DNA of 64,000 bases from Ditylenchus dipsaci (Eukaryota > Nematoda > Chromadorea > Rhabditida > Anguinidae): the NCBI GenBank assembly GCA_004194705.1, contig SADC01001283.1:868001-932000 (forward strand), in the 5' to 3' direction. The translations under genes were made by a program, and so were the position numbers. This document shows positions 1 to 52,289 of this stretch, piece by piece (positions within the stretch are counted from its first letter, which is position 1; every line of letters starts with the position of its first letter). A model generated the notes under the pieces. The model worked only from the letters and a program-made list of their open reading frames with translations. It did no database searches and was not told the origin of the DNA.

Positions 1-47
1 TAAAAATTTGTAAAAAAAATCAACAGGGGGGACCAAGGCAAAATTAG

Positions 48-133
48 CGTTTCGCCCATATTTGGACAAATGTCCAAATATGGGCGAAACGTTTCGCCCA
101 TATTTGGACATTTGTCCAAAAATGGGCGAAACG
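48..133. repeat. Twin adjacent 44-bp palindromes
   Basis: Two hairpins follow each other and share one CG. Each begins CGTTTCGCCCATATTTGG and ends with its reverse complement CCAAATATGGGCGAAACG; the second arm pair has one mismatch. They lie beside the dispersed motif GGGGGGACCAAGGC (27-40). No coding potential; probably the end of a foldback element whose other part lies off the left edge. Confidence 0.8.
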
Positions 134-159
134 TCCCTTTACCGTCAAATTACCCCCTA

Positions 160-232
160 TATAAGATACACCTCGTTATAGGATACAGCTGGGGTCGGTC
201 CCTGGGTGTATCTTATAACGAGGTTTGACTGT
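160..232. repeat. Pogo/Tigger-like element end with repeated word
   Basis: The right end reads CGAGGTTTGACTGTA, the reverse complement of TACAGTCAAACCTCG, the end shared by many elements here. The word (A)TAAGATACACC occurs in both orientations on either side of a GGGTCGGTCCC stretch, so this is a very short inverted-repeat element. Target site is TA. Confidence 0.6.
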
Positions 233-539
233 ATAATGAGTCCGTGAACCAAAAACAACTGTAAGCGAAATTCTGTACAAATAAATTAAGAAAAATGCAT
301 CTAATCGGGATAAAAAAAGAAATTGAGATAATTTTTGAATATCACAATAATCTAATCTCATTTTAGCGCTAATTCAAAGTTGTATTACAGTAAGTGCAAT
401 TGTAAATTGCCCACTCGCGTTGCTGGATATTCTCCAGATACTGTAACCAATTTGAGCCTTTCTTACTGGTAAAAGTAGCATTCGTTTCTTCCCAGTACTA
501 CTTTGAATATAATCGATAGATAATCGGTCCTATTGTAAA

Positions 540-1280
540 AGCTGGTGTTTTTAGTAACTTTGTGAAGGTAAAGATTACCACCTGTTTTGATGGGTAGATC
601 ACACTTGGATCAGCCAGGTGTACTACTTCCAACTTGATTTTGTGAGAATTATGTATTATGCTAGCTATTAATACCGGAACTGCTTTATGAAACTAGCTAT
701 GAAACAGGTTTGATAGTACAGGGTTGTCCAATTGTTTTGAACTATTTCTTTTGCATATAACTTTTTCAATATGCGCTATTCCGATAAGGTGTTTTTTTTC
801 GTCTAATAGAGAAGGTGATGGGAAGTCGTTCGACACCTCACTAGTCGTTTTACGATGAAAATTTTGATGGTCGGTTAAAGATTTCATTGATTTTTCAAGA
901 AAGATGGCTTATAAGCAAAAAGTGAATCGGAACTTGCTCTCACAAAATTGTCTGCGTAACTAAGGACTGAGTGTAAAGCAGGCATATGGGAGTACCAAAA
1001 AACGTTAAACTTTGTTACGATCAATCTTCGTTATTAAAAAAAAGTTTGTCATGGGTCTTGTTCCTATTTAATACGCCATGTATAAGCCATTTTTCCTAGA
1101 AAACCAACGAAATGTTCAACCCACCATCAAAAATCAAAATCTTTGTCGTAGAATAACTAATAAGGTGATTAAAAAATTCCGATCACCTCCTCTATCGAAC
1201 AAAAAAAGATTTCGTCGTGAAAAAGTTATGAGCAAAAGAAATAGTTTAAAAAATTTAGACAACAATGTACAATAACAATT
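540..1280. repeat. Diverged inverted repeat, two arms
   Basis: The reverse complement of about 690-900 aligns with about 1090-1270, for example around CACCATCAAAA, TATGCAAAAG/TATGAGCAAAAG and AAATAGTT. Both arms can be read as a short related peptide (about 64 residues), but it is highly basic and of low complexity; I see no recognisable domain. I treat it as an old inverted-repeat element. 240-540 holds nothing I can name. Confidence 0.45.
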
Positions 1281-1732
1281 CATATAATAATAAAAACCCC
1301 GCTAGCCATTAACCTCTATTTACCCCCAGTACAAGGTTTGTCGCTCATTTCACACGATTTCGAATAATGAGAACTTGGGGATCGGTCTTTCAGATCAGCA
1401 CCATTTTTAGTACAAATTGGTTCTGCATGTTGTGCAAAAATGCAAAAAAAATACTTTGACTCGGCACCTTAGTGTGATTCAAAAAATAGAATAGGGGTTA
1501 GACATAAGCCCTAGCAAGACCTTGTTAATTTTAAATCCGTTATAAACGATGATGAAAGAATAACTAAGCTGTAACAAAACCACGCTTGTCGACCTACAGG
1601 CTGCAGCTCTGACGAAATTAAAATCTTTGACACAGCCTTCAGCTACCCACTAAACCTTATGTCCATACATACAACCACACTCCAAATGTCTTTATTCCAA
1701 AACCTACATCAACAATAAACGTCAAAAGATTT

Positions 1733-2230
1733 CTACTTATCTTGCTTATACTTCCTCTTCAATTTCCTCGCAGTTTCTTTGATTGCTTGCTTCTCCTTAC
1801 TTTTCTTCACCTTGTACGCCTTCTGCACTTCACCAGCAAACTTCTTCTCGGTTCTGACTCGCTTCCTCTCTTCTTGCTTCTCGCCAGTCTTCTGTATATC
1901 AAGTAAGCGGCGTCGGACCTGAAATTAAGTCGTAAAAAGTTGTAAAACAGTCGTCAAAAATCTACCTTATGCATGTGCGAGTCACTCTTAGCCATTTCAG
2001 CGAAGTAGTCATCGGACGGAAAATCGGAACCTTCAGCTTCTGGAGACGAGGAAGTGCCATACTGACTGCGGTCTTGGCCTGTTTCATGCTGCAAGAGAGA
2101 TTAAGAAAGCTGAAACCCATTTTAAGAACAAAACCTACAAGGCCGCTTCTCGATTGAAATCATCATCAACAGCACCCGAATAAGCCATATCTGCGGGAAA
2201 ATTCACACTCAGAGTCCCAATGAAGGCCAT
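1733..2230 (-). CDS. EBNA1BP2: EBP2-like rRNA-processing protein (EBNA1BP2), C-terminal exons, partial
   Basis: EBP2 family proteins are nucleolar factors needed for 60S ribosomal subunit assembly. Three minus-strand exons are seen: 2139-2230, 1966-2088 and 1733-1918, with GT-AG introns of about 50 bp. In order they encode DDDFNREAAF, then a helix ending LPRLQKLKVPIFRP, DDYFAEMAKSDSHMHK, and a Lys/Arg/Glu-rich coiled coil beginning VRRRLLDIQ and ending KYKQDK before a TAG stop. The DYFAEMAKSD block is the signature of the family. One base is missing between FRP and DDYFAEM (CCGAT where CCGGAT would keep frame), probably a GG read as G. The basic tail is shorter than in vertebrates, so either this lineage is short or a further frameshift hides the rest. 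N-terminal exons should lie beyond 2230 but I could not place them. The gene is divergent from NFI, 4.6 kb away. Confidence 0.85.
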
Positions 2231-2239
2231 CTGAATAGG

Positions 2240-2880
2240 AAGAGGCTTTAGTCATGGAATGCAATTCATTTGAGAAGGCAGTGGCAGGTAGAGAGTAGAA
2301 ATATTAGTAGGGTGAAGAATCACTAAATCATCGTATAAGAATTTAGTGACGAAATTCCTTACAAATTTTGTACAAAAAATTCTCTGATTATAGACTTTTC
2401 ATAGGTTTAAGTTTTTCACTTTAATTTTTAAGCAAGCGTAAAGGTTAACCAGCAAAAATATCAAAGGGATGTTGAGGCTGCAATGAGGGTGTCTAGAATA
2501 TGGCCAACTAGAGAATTTGACCTAGGTGAAAATTTTCCAGAGGCACGACTACCTTCGGGATCGGAGAGTAAGGACATCCATGGCCACCTCCTACAAGTCA
2601 CCTAACAATACTCATAGAACAAAGTGATCCTTTTAGTTCGTATCTGTAACATTATTCCTGAAAATAAAAGGAACCGATGATGTATTTACATAATACTAGT
2701 TACTAGGTGAATGCGCCTTAGCGGCGCCTTGTCACTCAATGTACCAACCGTTATTATAGCTACGTGAAATTCACGAAAATATGTGCTATGCTAATACCTG
2801 ATAAATTCTGGTGATCAGGGTACGTTCGCCCCCGTAGTTTTAAAAATTTTTTAAAATTAAAAAAATAAAACCTGTGATCT
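2240..2880. other. Intergenic, probably holds EBP2 upstream exons or promoter
   Basis: No convincing ORF, tRNA or repeat seen. A pyrimidine-rich splice acceptor (minus strand, CCTATTCAG) abuts the EBP2 exon at 2230, so at least one more upstream EBP2 exon must exist in or beyond this stretch. Confidence 0.4.
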
Positions 2881-2884
2881 TGAC

Positions 2885-3185
2885 ATGGTAGGGAAAAACG
2901 GCAAAACTAGGGTTGGTTGATTGGTAATTACCCGGGTAATTACCCGGAAAAATACTTTTCCGGCCTTATTTCTCGTAATTACTTGGGTAATTACACGAAA
3001 TCACCCGGTAATTACCCGCAGAAATACTTTTTCCGGAGAATTACCCAACCCTAGGCAAAACGTCAAGAAAACGGCAAAATTTCCTTGGCGTTTCGTTTTT
3101 TTAAGAACGGCAAAAAACGGCAAAATTTCTCGAGTAAATTTTTTGCCGTTTTTTGCCGTTTTTCAAGTTTCGGCAAAAATCGCCT
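2885..3185. repeat. Word-array foldback: AACGGCAAAA and GGTAATTACCCGG
   Basis: Two nested word families. The outer word AACGGCAAAA(A) occurs repeatedly at about 2897, 3059-3080, 3112-3126, and inverted as TTTTGCCGTT near 3140-3165, including a perfect palindrome about 50 bp long centred near 3139. The inner word GGTAATTACCCGG(G) occurs about five times at 2920-3045, itself near-palindromic. An outer pair AACTAGGGTTGG / CCAACCCTAGG brackets the inner array, showing one element inserted in another. Confidence 0.65.
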
Positions 3186-3669
3186 ATGTTTTGCTGGTTT
3201 TTACTGCCTCTGACCCATATGGGAGAATTAACACTTTCATGGAGAATTAACACGTTCAGACGTTTTTCACACTGATCAATATCACAGTCAGCAGTATTCA
3301 AGCCGTTAGGTTGAAAAATAATGTTAATAAAAACCATTAGAATAGACTAGGGCACCAGAGCTAGACCAACAAAGACAGGGATTTATTCATTTTCAGGTAA
3401 ATTTCGATGATTCAAGCTGAACCGTCAAAACTACAAAGGCATGAATCAGCTAGTTGAACAAAAGGATTCTGGTGGGCTCTAACATTCTTTTACTTTTACA
3501 GCTTTGTAACTCGATGACAATATTAATTGCTTGTGGTTTAGGTACTCCAGTGAGATAGGTTTTAATTTTCTGTACAAATTGTACTTTTCTGAAAATACTC
3601 TGCGACTGCATACCACCCGGCAAAGTCACCAATAAATGTAGCATCAAACTCATGGTGTAGCCGGACACG

Positions 3670-3880
3670 CTGGAAGCTCTGGACTTTGTCGGGCTGTATG
3701 TGGTCAGAGTGTCTCTTTCTATGTGCCTTCGTGCTCCATGCCCATGACAGTATGGCTGGGCTTTCGTAACATAGCTGTCGGAGCACGTTAACTTCATGCA
3801 AGAGGCTGCCTAGCGAAAGTGGTTATAAGCCGCATACTATTTACTGTGAACATCTGCCGGACTTATATCATTAACTTTCA
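3670..3880 (+). repeat. Dispersed repeat, single arm (family of 39.6-40.3 kb)
   Basis: Shares about 130 bp with both arms of the inverted repeat at 39640-40250: GGGCTGTATGT, TATGTGCCTTC, TGCTCCAT.CCCATGACAGTAT and GCAAGAGGCTGCCTAGCGA occur in the same order. Only one arm is present here. 3880-5035 holds no feature I can support apart from AT-rich sequence and short random ORFs. Confidence 0.7.
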
Positions 3881-5040
3881 GGTACAACGTGTCATTTAGG
3901 TATCTTATTTTCATTAAGGTATTTATCTATTGTTGTTTTTTATCGATCAGTATTTCAGGCCTTGAACGACCGTTCGATCTTATATCTGAATCATTAAGAT
4001 AATCTCAACACCGCATTCATGATTTTGAGAAACAACTTTCGAGTAACTCACAGTCAAATTTTGAATTCCTCGCGAGACAATAAACATTTGAATTGTCAGC
4101 TTTCTTGATTCTGAGTACCTTATTGATAACGCGGAGATCCCCATGTTCCGGTCCTTGTTTTGACCGATCTTTTTTTCAATCAATATTATATTGCTTGCTG
4201 AACAAATTTTCTTGTGTACACAGCGGAAATTTTATATGAAAAATACCAAGTTTTTCAGACTGGAAATTAAATTTTTTACCAAAAATCGACTTTTTTGTGG
4301 AAAAAATTGGTTTAGTGAAACAAATCTCTGTTTTAATTGCAGAAATCGTGTCTACGGGTGCGATTTATGTGTAGAAGAGCGGTTATTTCAGTTATAGAGA
4401 GCCTAAAACCCCTTGAAAAAATGCTTATAGAGAAATACCTCCTAAATACTATATTTAGATTCACAGGTCACAAATATTCCGATATCAGTTTCTGGAAAAT
4501 CACGAAAAAAATTTGGACAGGAATTCAAAAGTATTAAAATTGTTTCAAGCATGTATGAATATGGCTTGAACACAGCTGCAGCAACTACCAGCACATAATT
4601 TTTTTGGAAGATATTTTGACGGCGCGAAATTGCGCGAATTTGAAAAACAATTAAAAATTGGAAATTGATTAGTGTGTTTTCTCCAACCTCCGTTTTGTTT
4701 ATTATTTGTTTGCACAATTTTAATGCCAGTGAGTCTGTGTGCTTTCCACCGGCCCTGGTTACTGAATATAGGTGGTTGGCGCAAAATCAGTTAGCAAAGT
4801 GCGGAGATCTTACCTCATCTATCCAATTGCAGTGGATAACCAAAGCAGGTCTCAAAGCGATTTGCCCTGAATTTTCAACCCTTCTGAAGAAATCTCAAAA
4901 ACTTACACTCAGCGGTTGTGTTTTGAATTGTAAACTGGGGAATTTTCGGGACCATTCACAGTTGGAAAACACCTGAAGTCAATGCCAAATTCTTGTTAAA
5001 TTCTTGAAGTTGCGATTGAATGGTTGAGTTCGTAAATTTA

Positions 5041-5403
5041 CAGTCAAACTTCTCTATAAGCTACACTCGATATTATCTACACCTCTTTGTAAGCCACACT
5101 TGGGTCCGACCCCAAGGGGGTATGTTCTGTATAATATACAGTTGAAGCTCTCTATAACGACTCTCAAGGGACCGCTGAACCGAGTCGTTATAGAGAGCGT
5201 CGTTATAAAGAGCGTCGTTTTGACTTGAATGACTTAGCACAGGACCAAAATAGTTCTTTTTTTCCGGTCTTTATAAAGAGCGAGTCGTTATAAAGAGCGT
5301 CGTTATAGAGAGCGTCGACTGTACCCCTTATATTAGCTACACCTCTCTATAATCTACAGCCTGGATCGGTACCGAGGGTGTAGTTTGTAGAGAAGGTTGA
5401 CTG
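5041..5403. mobile_element. TA-flanked pogo/Tigger-like MITE, split by a second one
   Basis: Begins CAGTCAAACTTCTCTATAAGC after TA and ends AGAGAAGGTTGACTG before TA. Its word is (C)TCTATAAGCTACAC / GTGTAG, present at both ends and inside. An independent element of the same style (5139-5321) sits in the middle. The terminal CAGT and TA target duplication fit the pogo/Tigger group of Tc1/mariner elements; no transposase is encoded. Confidence 0.75.
5139..5321. mobile_element. Inner MITE with CTCTCTATAACGACTC word
   Basis: Begins CAGTTGAAGCTCTCTATAACG and ends CGTTATAGAGAGCGTCGACTG, flanked by TA. The word TCGTTATARAGAGCG recurs five times in 183 bp (near 5185, 5205, 5282, 5298 and at the end). 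It is nested in 5041-5403, dating it as the younger insertion. Confidence 0.75.
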
Positions 5404-5714
5404 TATCGACTGTATTTTTCCGCACCTTACCTCACTCAACTTCGATTCTCCGCTGGAACGCACACCATTTTAACAGTAATTTGTACAGCTTTCGCCAAAT
5501 CTTCTCGTTTATACCCTTTATATACAGTAAAACAAATGTGCAAGGAATCTAGTTACCCCGATCAATTAAAAAAGAACCTAATAGTTTAGTGTGAAAAACA
5601 GCTATCGGCAATAGCAAAATAATTGTTTAGATAAATAAATAAAGACTCGATGAAAAACGTAAGATCTTCGAACTTTAATAATTTGCTTCATTAAAATTAC
5701 CGAAAATTTAGGTT

Positions 5715-5842
5715 CAGTCAAACCTCGATAATTCGGCACCTGAGGCCGTCCCTAAGAATAAATTCTTCATGCAATTCCCTCGCTAACTCGACCCCTTGGT
5801 AATTCGGCACCCTAGGGGTGATGAATTATCGACAATTGACTG
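5715..5842. mobile_element. Short MITE, word CTCGATAATTCGGCACC
   Basis: Starts CAGTCAAACCTCGATAATTC and ends GAATTATCGACAATTGACTG. The motif AATTCGGCACC is present at the left end and again at about 5800. About 128 bp; non-coding. 5850-6190 is AT-rich with no feature I can support. Confidence 0.7.
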
Positions 5843-6514
5843 TAATGTATTTACGGTATCTATAGTACGGCGTAAATTATTTAGGTGAATATCTCTAATA
5901 GGCCGCGGCCGAACTGCCTTATTCAATACTCTCCCAAAAGCACCCAAATACATGTTTTCGATGTTTCGGCACCTGTTATGCGATAAAAACATGTTTTTTA
6001 CCTGGTCGACCAAAATTCTTTTTGACTAAACATTGACTTTCAGGGTACTTATTGGACCCGTAACGCAGGTTTAAAATTTGCATATTCGCATCATTTATTT
6101 AAACAAATCTTATTTTTTGAACATTTTTATCCCCAAACAAAATATTCGATAATTTGCTTCCAAAAATGACAAGCAATATCCTCGCACTGTCATAAAAATC
6201 TGACCCTACCGGAGTATACCCCCCCTCCCCCTAAATGAATTTTTTAAAAAGTGTTTCCAAACACCCTATATCGACCTAAAATTGCCCCACGAGTTCAAAA
6301 GGGACATTTTTTTGAGTTCTGGTTAATAAAAAAATTAAAGTTTTGGACATTTTGAAAATTTCGACCATTTGTCTGTTTTGGCATGTCTCGGTCACTGGAG
6401 CTGAGCAAAAGAGCCTTTAAATGCACTTATGTTCAAAAGTCTCGCTCGGAATTATGTCTAAGGTAAGTGAGTGCGCGCATCTCTCACCTACCAAGCCCCT
6501 GCGGCTCCTTCGGG

Positions 6515-6700
6515 GGCGCAGGGGACTTGGTTGCTTGGGGTTGAGATGCGCACACCCACATACCTTAGACGCAAATCACTCGAAAGTGACTCTGGATGCA
6601 TAAAAAATGTATTCATACCAGAGTTTCTTTATGCGGTAGGCCCAGTCAACAAAATTATGTTCAAATTTCTGTATACTCCGGTAGCGCCTAAAATCTTTAC
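6515..6700 (+). repeat. Dispersed repeat, copy 1 (second copy 8110-8270)
   Basis: Shares CTTGGTTGCTTGGGGT, GAGATG, AATCACTCGAAAGTGACTCT and GGATGCATAA with 8110-8270 in the same order and orientation; the AATCACTCGAAAGTGA core is itself palindromic. Precedes the first NFI exon by about 90 bp. No ORF of note. Confidence 0.7.
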
Positions 6701-6792
6701 ATCAAAAGCTTAAACAGAGGCATAAGAATAAAATTTGGACCATTCGTTAGAACACATTTTGTGTATTTAACTAGGGATTTCTTTAGAGGAAG

Positions 6793-6834
6793 ATGTTTGT
6801 TGACGAGGATGTTACTTATCATTTTCGGAAGCAG
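6793..6834 (+). CDS. NFI alternative first exon (14 residues)
   Basis: An ATG opens a 14-codon frame, MFVDEDVTYHFRKQ, that stops exactly at a GTTAGT donor in phase 0. The conserved NFI second exon (7628) is also phase 0, so the join would read FRKQ-EEFHPF. NFI genes of other animals use several short alternative first exons ahead of a D/EEFHPF exon, which is the known precedent. Inference from splice phase and position only. Confidence 0.5.
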
Positions 6835-7417
6835 GTTAGTGAATATTATGTTTATGAATAATGAAATGTTGGAAAATTAAATTTTACTAAATAATGATGT
6901 TATTATAAAAGCTGCGGTACGGGCACAATAAGTGCCTGCCTTAGGAGACCAAAATAAAGGGTATTTGAGAGTAGCTGGATAATCTTTTTAAGTATCAGAT
7001 TTTAGCTAAAATAATTTTATGAAAAAAACTTCTGTCCCTTTGTTGGTTTGCGACTTTTCCCGAATTCTGGAAAATTTCGAAATTAGTGAAATTTCTATTT
7101 CAGTCAAATTTTAAATTGAACTACTTTCTCGGTTTGTTATCTTTGATGTTCAATCTCTTTTGTAGATTGTTCTCAGGGTCCATTTTCTTCCTCCTTCTTG
7201 ACTATGTGTATGTGTGTGTCCATTGATGATAATAATAATAACTTTAGGCCCGTCCACTTTGTACTCTTATTCCTAATGCCTTCTTCCTAGTTGCAGACTT
7301 TTTTCTGTTTTGTTTATTATCGACCCAGAGTAGACATTCAAAAAAAAAACTGGAGAAAAAATTGTTTTTCTTCTTCGCTAACTCAACTCGGTTGTTGTGG
7401 TGGTTGGTGTGTGGAGA

Positions 7418-47989
<40,572 letters not shown>

Positions 47990-47999
47990 AATTTTGGAT

Positions 48000-50025
48000 G
48001 AATTTGGAAATGGACTTTTTTCAGAAAATGAGAATTATATCAATTTTACTAAAGCAGGCTTTTAGCAGGCCTAAAGCAGTCATTTAGTAAGCTTGGTAGA
48101 TATTGGTGAATAATTTCGAAGAAATTATTCACCTTTGTCCATATTGTTGAAAAAACGGGGCTCTTTTAAAAATGCAAATATTTTTTGATATTGTTCAAAC
48201 TACCGTATTTACTTTAATAGGGTGGATTTCCTTAATTCAAAATCGTGTTCTCGGCATTGTGTATAGATCCATTTTTTAAAGACTGCTTTCAGACGAATTA
48301 TTCCTCAATTTGTAGCTCGTTTCACCGGCCACGAAATAAAAGGTAAATTGCTCGAGAGCAGTCTTCAACAGGTGGGTCAAAAACACAACGCAAATTTTTT
48401 TTTGAATCAGGGGGTCGCCATATTAGATAAAATATGATAAATTATATCTTTCCAAAAAACTTTAATGTTTCGGGGCATTTGGACCTACTTTTTTTTCTTC
48501 AAAAAAGACAGTAGCTCTGAGTTGTAAATGGGATTTTTGTTGAAGACGTAGCAATAACAGAAAAAAAATATTGCAATAAATTTCATTGAAAAAGAGCTCT
48601 TATAATAAATTGTTAGTTGTTATTTTTTTAATTTTTAAAGACACTGAATTGGTTAGTTGCTTCGTGCACTCCTGAATTTTGTTGATTTTTTTCAGCTTTT
48701 CACCAGGTTTCACATGTTCGGTTTATTTATTTATTTTTCAACTTGTTTTTTTCTCATCCTACAACACACAGAAGTGCTTAAAATAATTTTTGGGAGGAGT
48801 TGGTACAATAAACTCATGCCGGAATCAGGAAAGATTGTTTTTCAGGATGTTCGATATCTTATTTCGGAAGGGAAGAATTTTAGTGTAGTAAAAAGTCGCT
48901 GTAAAGTTTTTGACATAAATGGCTAAATAATGTTGGGTCAAATAAAATAAACCGAGTGTGTTAAAAACCTGCTTTTTACCACCATTTTGTTGTTCTTGAG
49001 TAGTAATAAGTGTAGTAGCAGTAGCTGTTTACTTTGTATTTTTTCGATTTCCCAAAACTACTCTTTTGAGTCATTTTAGCTAGTAATTTTGTTGTTCAGC
49101 ATCAAAATTGTCCTGATGGCTCCTTTTTTAATTATTTTCTGTTCTTCTCTATTTAGTGAATCTACTTTGTTCAATTTCTACTCCTTAGCCAAAACTGGGT
49201 ATAAAAAACTTCCTCCTCCAACCCTTTTCTCCAATTGATCTATGAAGCTAGAACAGTCCAACAAGCAGTGAACAGAAGACCACCACCCCCAACCATCCAA
49301 TACAATCTGCAAAAATGGTATTTGTGCACTTTCTCAGTTATTATTACTCTTAATATTTGTAGCAATTCTTTGTTGGCATTTTGTGTCTGAGCTTGATTTT
49401 TTAGTGGGTGTCAAATGCCATAAAATACAAAAACAAAAAAAATATTCAAAAAAGTTTTAATATAAAAAAAGTAAATTTCACTGAAAATTAAAAAAAAGAT
49501 TTTTTTGTAATTTTTTATTGTTAAAAATGACTTTTTTGTTATAACTTTTGTATTCTAAAATGTATAGGTGAAATATGTCTCTAAGATTTTTAATATGTAT
49601 GCAGAGTGTTAAAGATAGTTTCTTCCCGATACAGTTGAATTTTTTTTTAAATTTTATTCAATTACTCGCATTTGTTCAACCCAAAAAAATCATGAATTCT
49701 CAATAAAAAAAATTTCCAGCTTTTGTTATTGTTAAATCTCTGTTTTATGTGTCTATTATAATAATTGGGTAACTAGGAAGCTTGAGCAACTACTAATGTC
49801 GTTGTTGTAACTGATCTGCCAAAGTCAAATCTTTTCTTATTCTACTATTTCCTGCAAATTGTTTTGTCAAAAAGCAATTAAAAGTATAGATTTTCTTTTT
49901 TTTCGGTAATAAGACAATGTACAAGTTAATTGATTGTTGTGTGTGTTCTAGTAGTCATTTGTGTGTGTACACCGACAACACATCAAATAGTCCTTAGATA
50001 GAAGTAAAAAACCGAAATTTCGTTG
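48000..50025. other. Region 3' of NFI without recognised gene
   Basis: AT-rich. A possible alternative 3' exon of NFI is noted near 49263-49350; a 90-codon frame at 48657-48926 has no recognisable domain. AATAAA-like motifs at 48938-48950 could terminate NFI. I see no word arrays here, which is unusual for this window. Confidence 0.4.
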
Positions 50026-50029
50026 GCTC

Positions 50030-50285
50030 GACTCGGCTCTATCCCAGAATACGTTTCCATTTTTTGCCTTGGTGCCCCTGTTGTTTTTTTGTAAAAATAG
50101 CTTGGTCTCCCTGTTGTTTTTTAACGTGATCATGGGGATTAAGATGATTATAGTTAACATAATCACTTTAGCCACCATAATCACATAAAAGAACAACAAG
50201 TGGACCAAGGCGAAAACTGTAAAAAAACAACAGGTGGGACCAAGGCAAAAAATGGAAACTTATTCTAGGATAGAGCCGTGTTTTG
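50030..50285. mobile_element. Foldback with CAACAGG(T)GGGACCAAGGC words
   Basis: ACGGCTCTATCCCAGAATACG type left end (50032) with GCCTTGGTGCCCCTGTTGTT and GCTTGGTCTCCCTGTTG; the right arm inverts these (ACAACAAGTGGACCAAGGC, ACAACAGGTGGGACCAAGG, ATTCTAGGATAGAGCCGTG). The motif GGGGGACCAAGGC also occurs at 27, 8305, 16266, 57221, 57265 and, inverted, 57280, so it marks a dispersed family. Confidence 0.75.
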
Positions 50286-50559
50286 ATAGTCATTTGTGTG
50301 TGTACACCAACAACACATCAAATAATCTTTAGATAGAAGTGAAAAAACCGAAATTTTGTTGTTTTAATGCAGACATGTTGTAGCAATTTAAATCGCTTGT
50401 TTCTACTTCTTCTCTTTTTTCTTTAATAAACTGTAATAGTTGAGTGTGTAAATACAGCACAAGGCAAGAAATTGAAAAAACAAAATAGATTATACCTATA
50501 CAAAAAATCATTGACAAAAAGAAAAGACTATAAGTACTCGTTAGGGGCGCAGAGTGATT

Positions 50560-50700
50560 GGAGTTGCCTGAGACAAAATTCTGTTGGCCACTCTGAAGTG
50601 GGTTATGAGCGACCCTGAAAAGGAGAGAAGTTGGTGTAGGGCCTCATGTACTCACAACCGAAATTGCTGGTTCGAATCTCCATGGGTGCACACCCTTTTT
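50560..50700 (+). repeat. Possible tRNA-derived SINE fragment
   Basis: GCTGGTTCGAATCTCC at 50668 is a good RNA polymerase III B box (GGTTCGANTCC) followed by a short stem-like tail, but no convincing A box or cloverleaf precedes it at tRNA spacing. Similar B-box-like motifs occur at 10918, 14781 and 33570. Confidence 0.3.
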
Positions 50701-50919
50701 TGATGAGTTGACTGAGTTCTAAGAGGTAGGAATGATTGAGAAAAATAGCTCTAGGTCAATTCATTCACGCTCAAGAATCTAAATACCCTGGGTAGGTCCC
50801 ACTTCGACCCAAATTTTGGCGAAGTAAACACCAACTTTCAATCTAATAACCACCAACTGGATAAGCCTGCCTTACTACCTCTATCTGTATAAGATAACCA
50901 GCAGACAACATACAGCATA

Positions 50920-51150
50920 CAGTCAAACCTCGATAAGCCGGCACCCCAAAAGTTTGTTCCAGCCTTAGGTCCAACACTTTTTTTAACCCAATTTTGAAAG
51001 CTTTTTCCAGTTCTGTTTTTACAGTCTCGTCGTAAATATCGCCAGGATTCCGATTTTCCAATCGTTTTTAAAAAGAAAACAAAATTTGGGTTAAAAAAGT
51101 ATAACCTCGATAAGCCGGCCTGGGGGTGCCGGCTTATCGAAATTTAACTG
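50920..51150. mobile_element. TA element, word CTCGATAAGCCGGCACC (core family A, shortened)
   Basis: Starts CAGTCAAACCTCGATAAGCC. The core CAAAAGTTTGTTCCAGCC, GGTCCAACACTTTTTTTAAC and ATTCCGATTTTCC matches 11019 and 13085. The centre repeats CTCGATAAGCCGGC (51105) and the right end has GGTGCCGGCTTATCG followed by TTTAACTG. Most of the right arm is missing. Confidence 0.8.
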
Positions 51151-51390
51151 TTACTGCGATTCGGTAAAAGAAAAATATTTCTTTTAAGAGAGTGACTTTC
51201 AACACAAAAATGTTTAAAAAGGGCATAAACTGATTTGGTTTGATAAAAACCTGAAATATGCCACGAAAAACATTATTTCTGCCACGAAAAAACTGAAGGG
51301 TGGCTGCGAACTCAGATCTCGGTAACTGAGAGCACGGACGACTCACCTTTCGAACAACTAATCTAAAACGAAATTTTTATTTAAGTTTAT

Positions 51391-51630
51391 TTAAAGGGCC
51401 TGACCTCTTCCTACTCGGTGGTCCCCGCCAATTCAAAAATTTTCCCTTGATCATTGGACTTCTGTACGGATTTTTGCGCCACGTTTCTAACAAAACTAGG
51501 CCTGAAATCAAATTTTAGGCTTAGTTTTGTTAGAAACCTAGCGGAAAAATCCGTACAGAAGTCCAATGATCAAGGGAAAATTTTTGAATTGGCGGGGGAC
51601 CACCGAGTAGGAAGAGGTCAGGCCCTTTAA
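51391..51630. mobile_element. Near-perfect 240-bp palindrome (family C)
   Basis: TTAAAGGGCCTGACCTCTTC at 51391 is mirrored by its complement ending 51630; arms of about 115 bp match almost base for base around a short centre (GAAATCAAATTTTAGGC). Partial relatives at 31195 and 56688. It sits exactly at the left edge of the Tigger pseudogene element and may have replaced its left terminus. Confidence 0.85.
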
Positions 51631-52289
51631 GAGGGGCGTTTATTACAGAGCGGGCGTTTATTTTTCAACATCAAATTTTTCAAACAATTTTTCGTCCTAA
51701 AGTGAGAAGATTATTTTGCTGTCTCATTGTTTCTTCTTTCCGCTGTCTCATTTTTTGCTGTCTTATTTTTCGTCGCGCTATTTTCGATGTCTCATATTTT
51801 GGGTTTCAGATGAGCGATACTGAACAATTGCAGTTGCGTGATGGTGAGGGCCGACAAATCAATATAAAACGCTACCGAAAGAATGATGCTGCTACGAAGC
51901 TAGAGGCAGTCGATTGGGCCAGAAAAAAGTCGTTTTACTCCGCTGCGAAGAAGTTTGAAGTCGACCGAAAGAGGATCAAAGAATGGATTCAAAAGGAAAA
52001 TGAACTGAAGCAGCAATTGTAAGTTTTCGTCTAGTTTGGCCGTATTATTTTCTTGAATTGCAGAAGCAACACGCCCAAAGGATCAAAACGCAAGTGTCTC
52101 GATGGTGACGGCCGTCAAGTCAACAATCCTGAACTTGATGTGGAGCTCGCTGAATGGATTCGAGAGAAGCGGGAACACAAGCAGCCAGTCTCGAGAAGAA
52201 TTATCAGCAACAAGGCCGGAGAAGTGTTTCTTGAAACTGATATGAAGGTCAACTCTTAGAACGTTTGGCGAGCATGGTCTAATTTTTAG

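Noticed and set aside
48657..48926. 89-codon frame downstream of NFI
   Set aside because: No domain, AT-rich, no clear splice partners; not distinguishable from chance.
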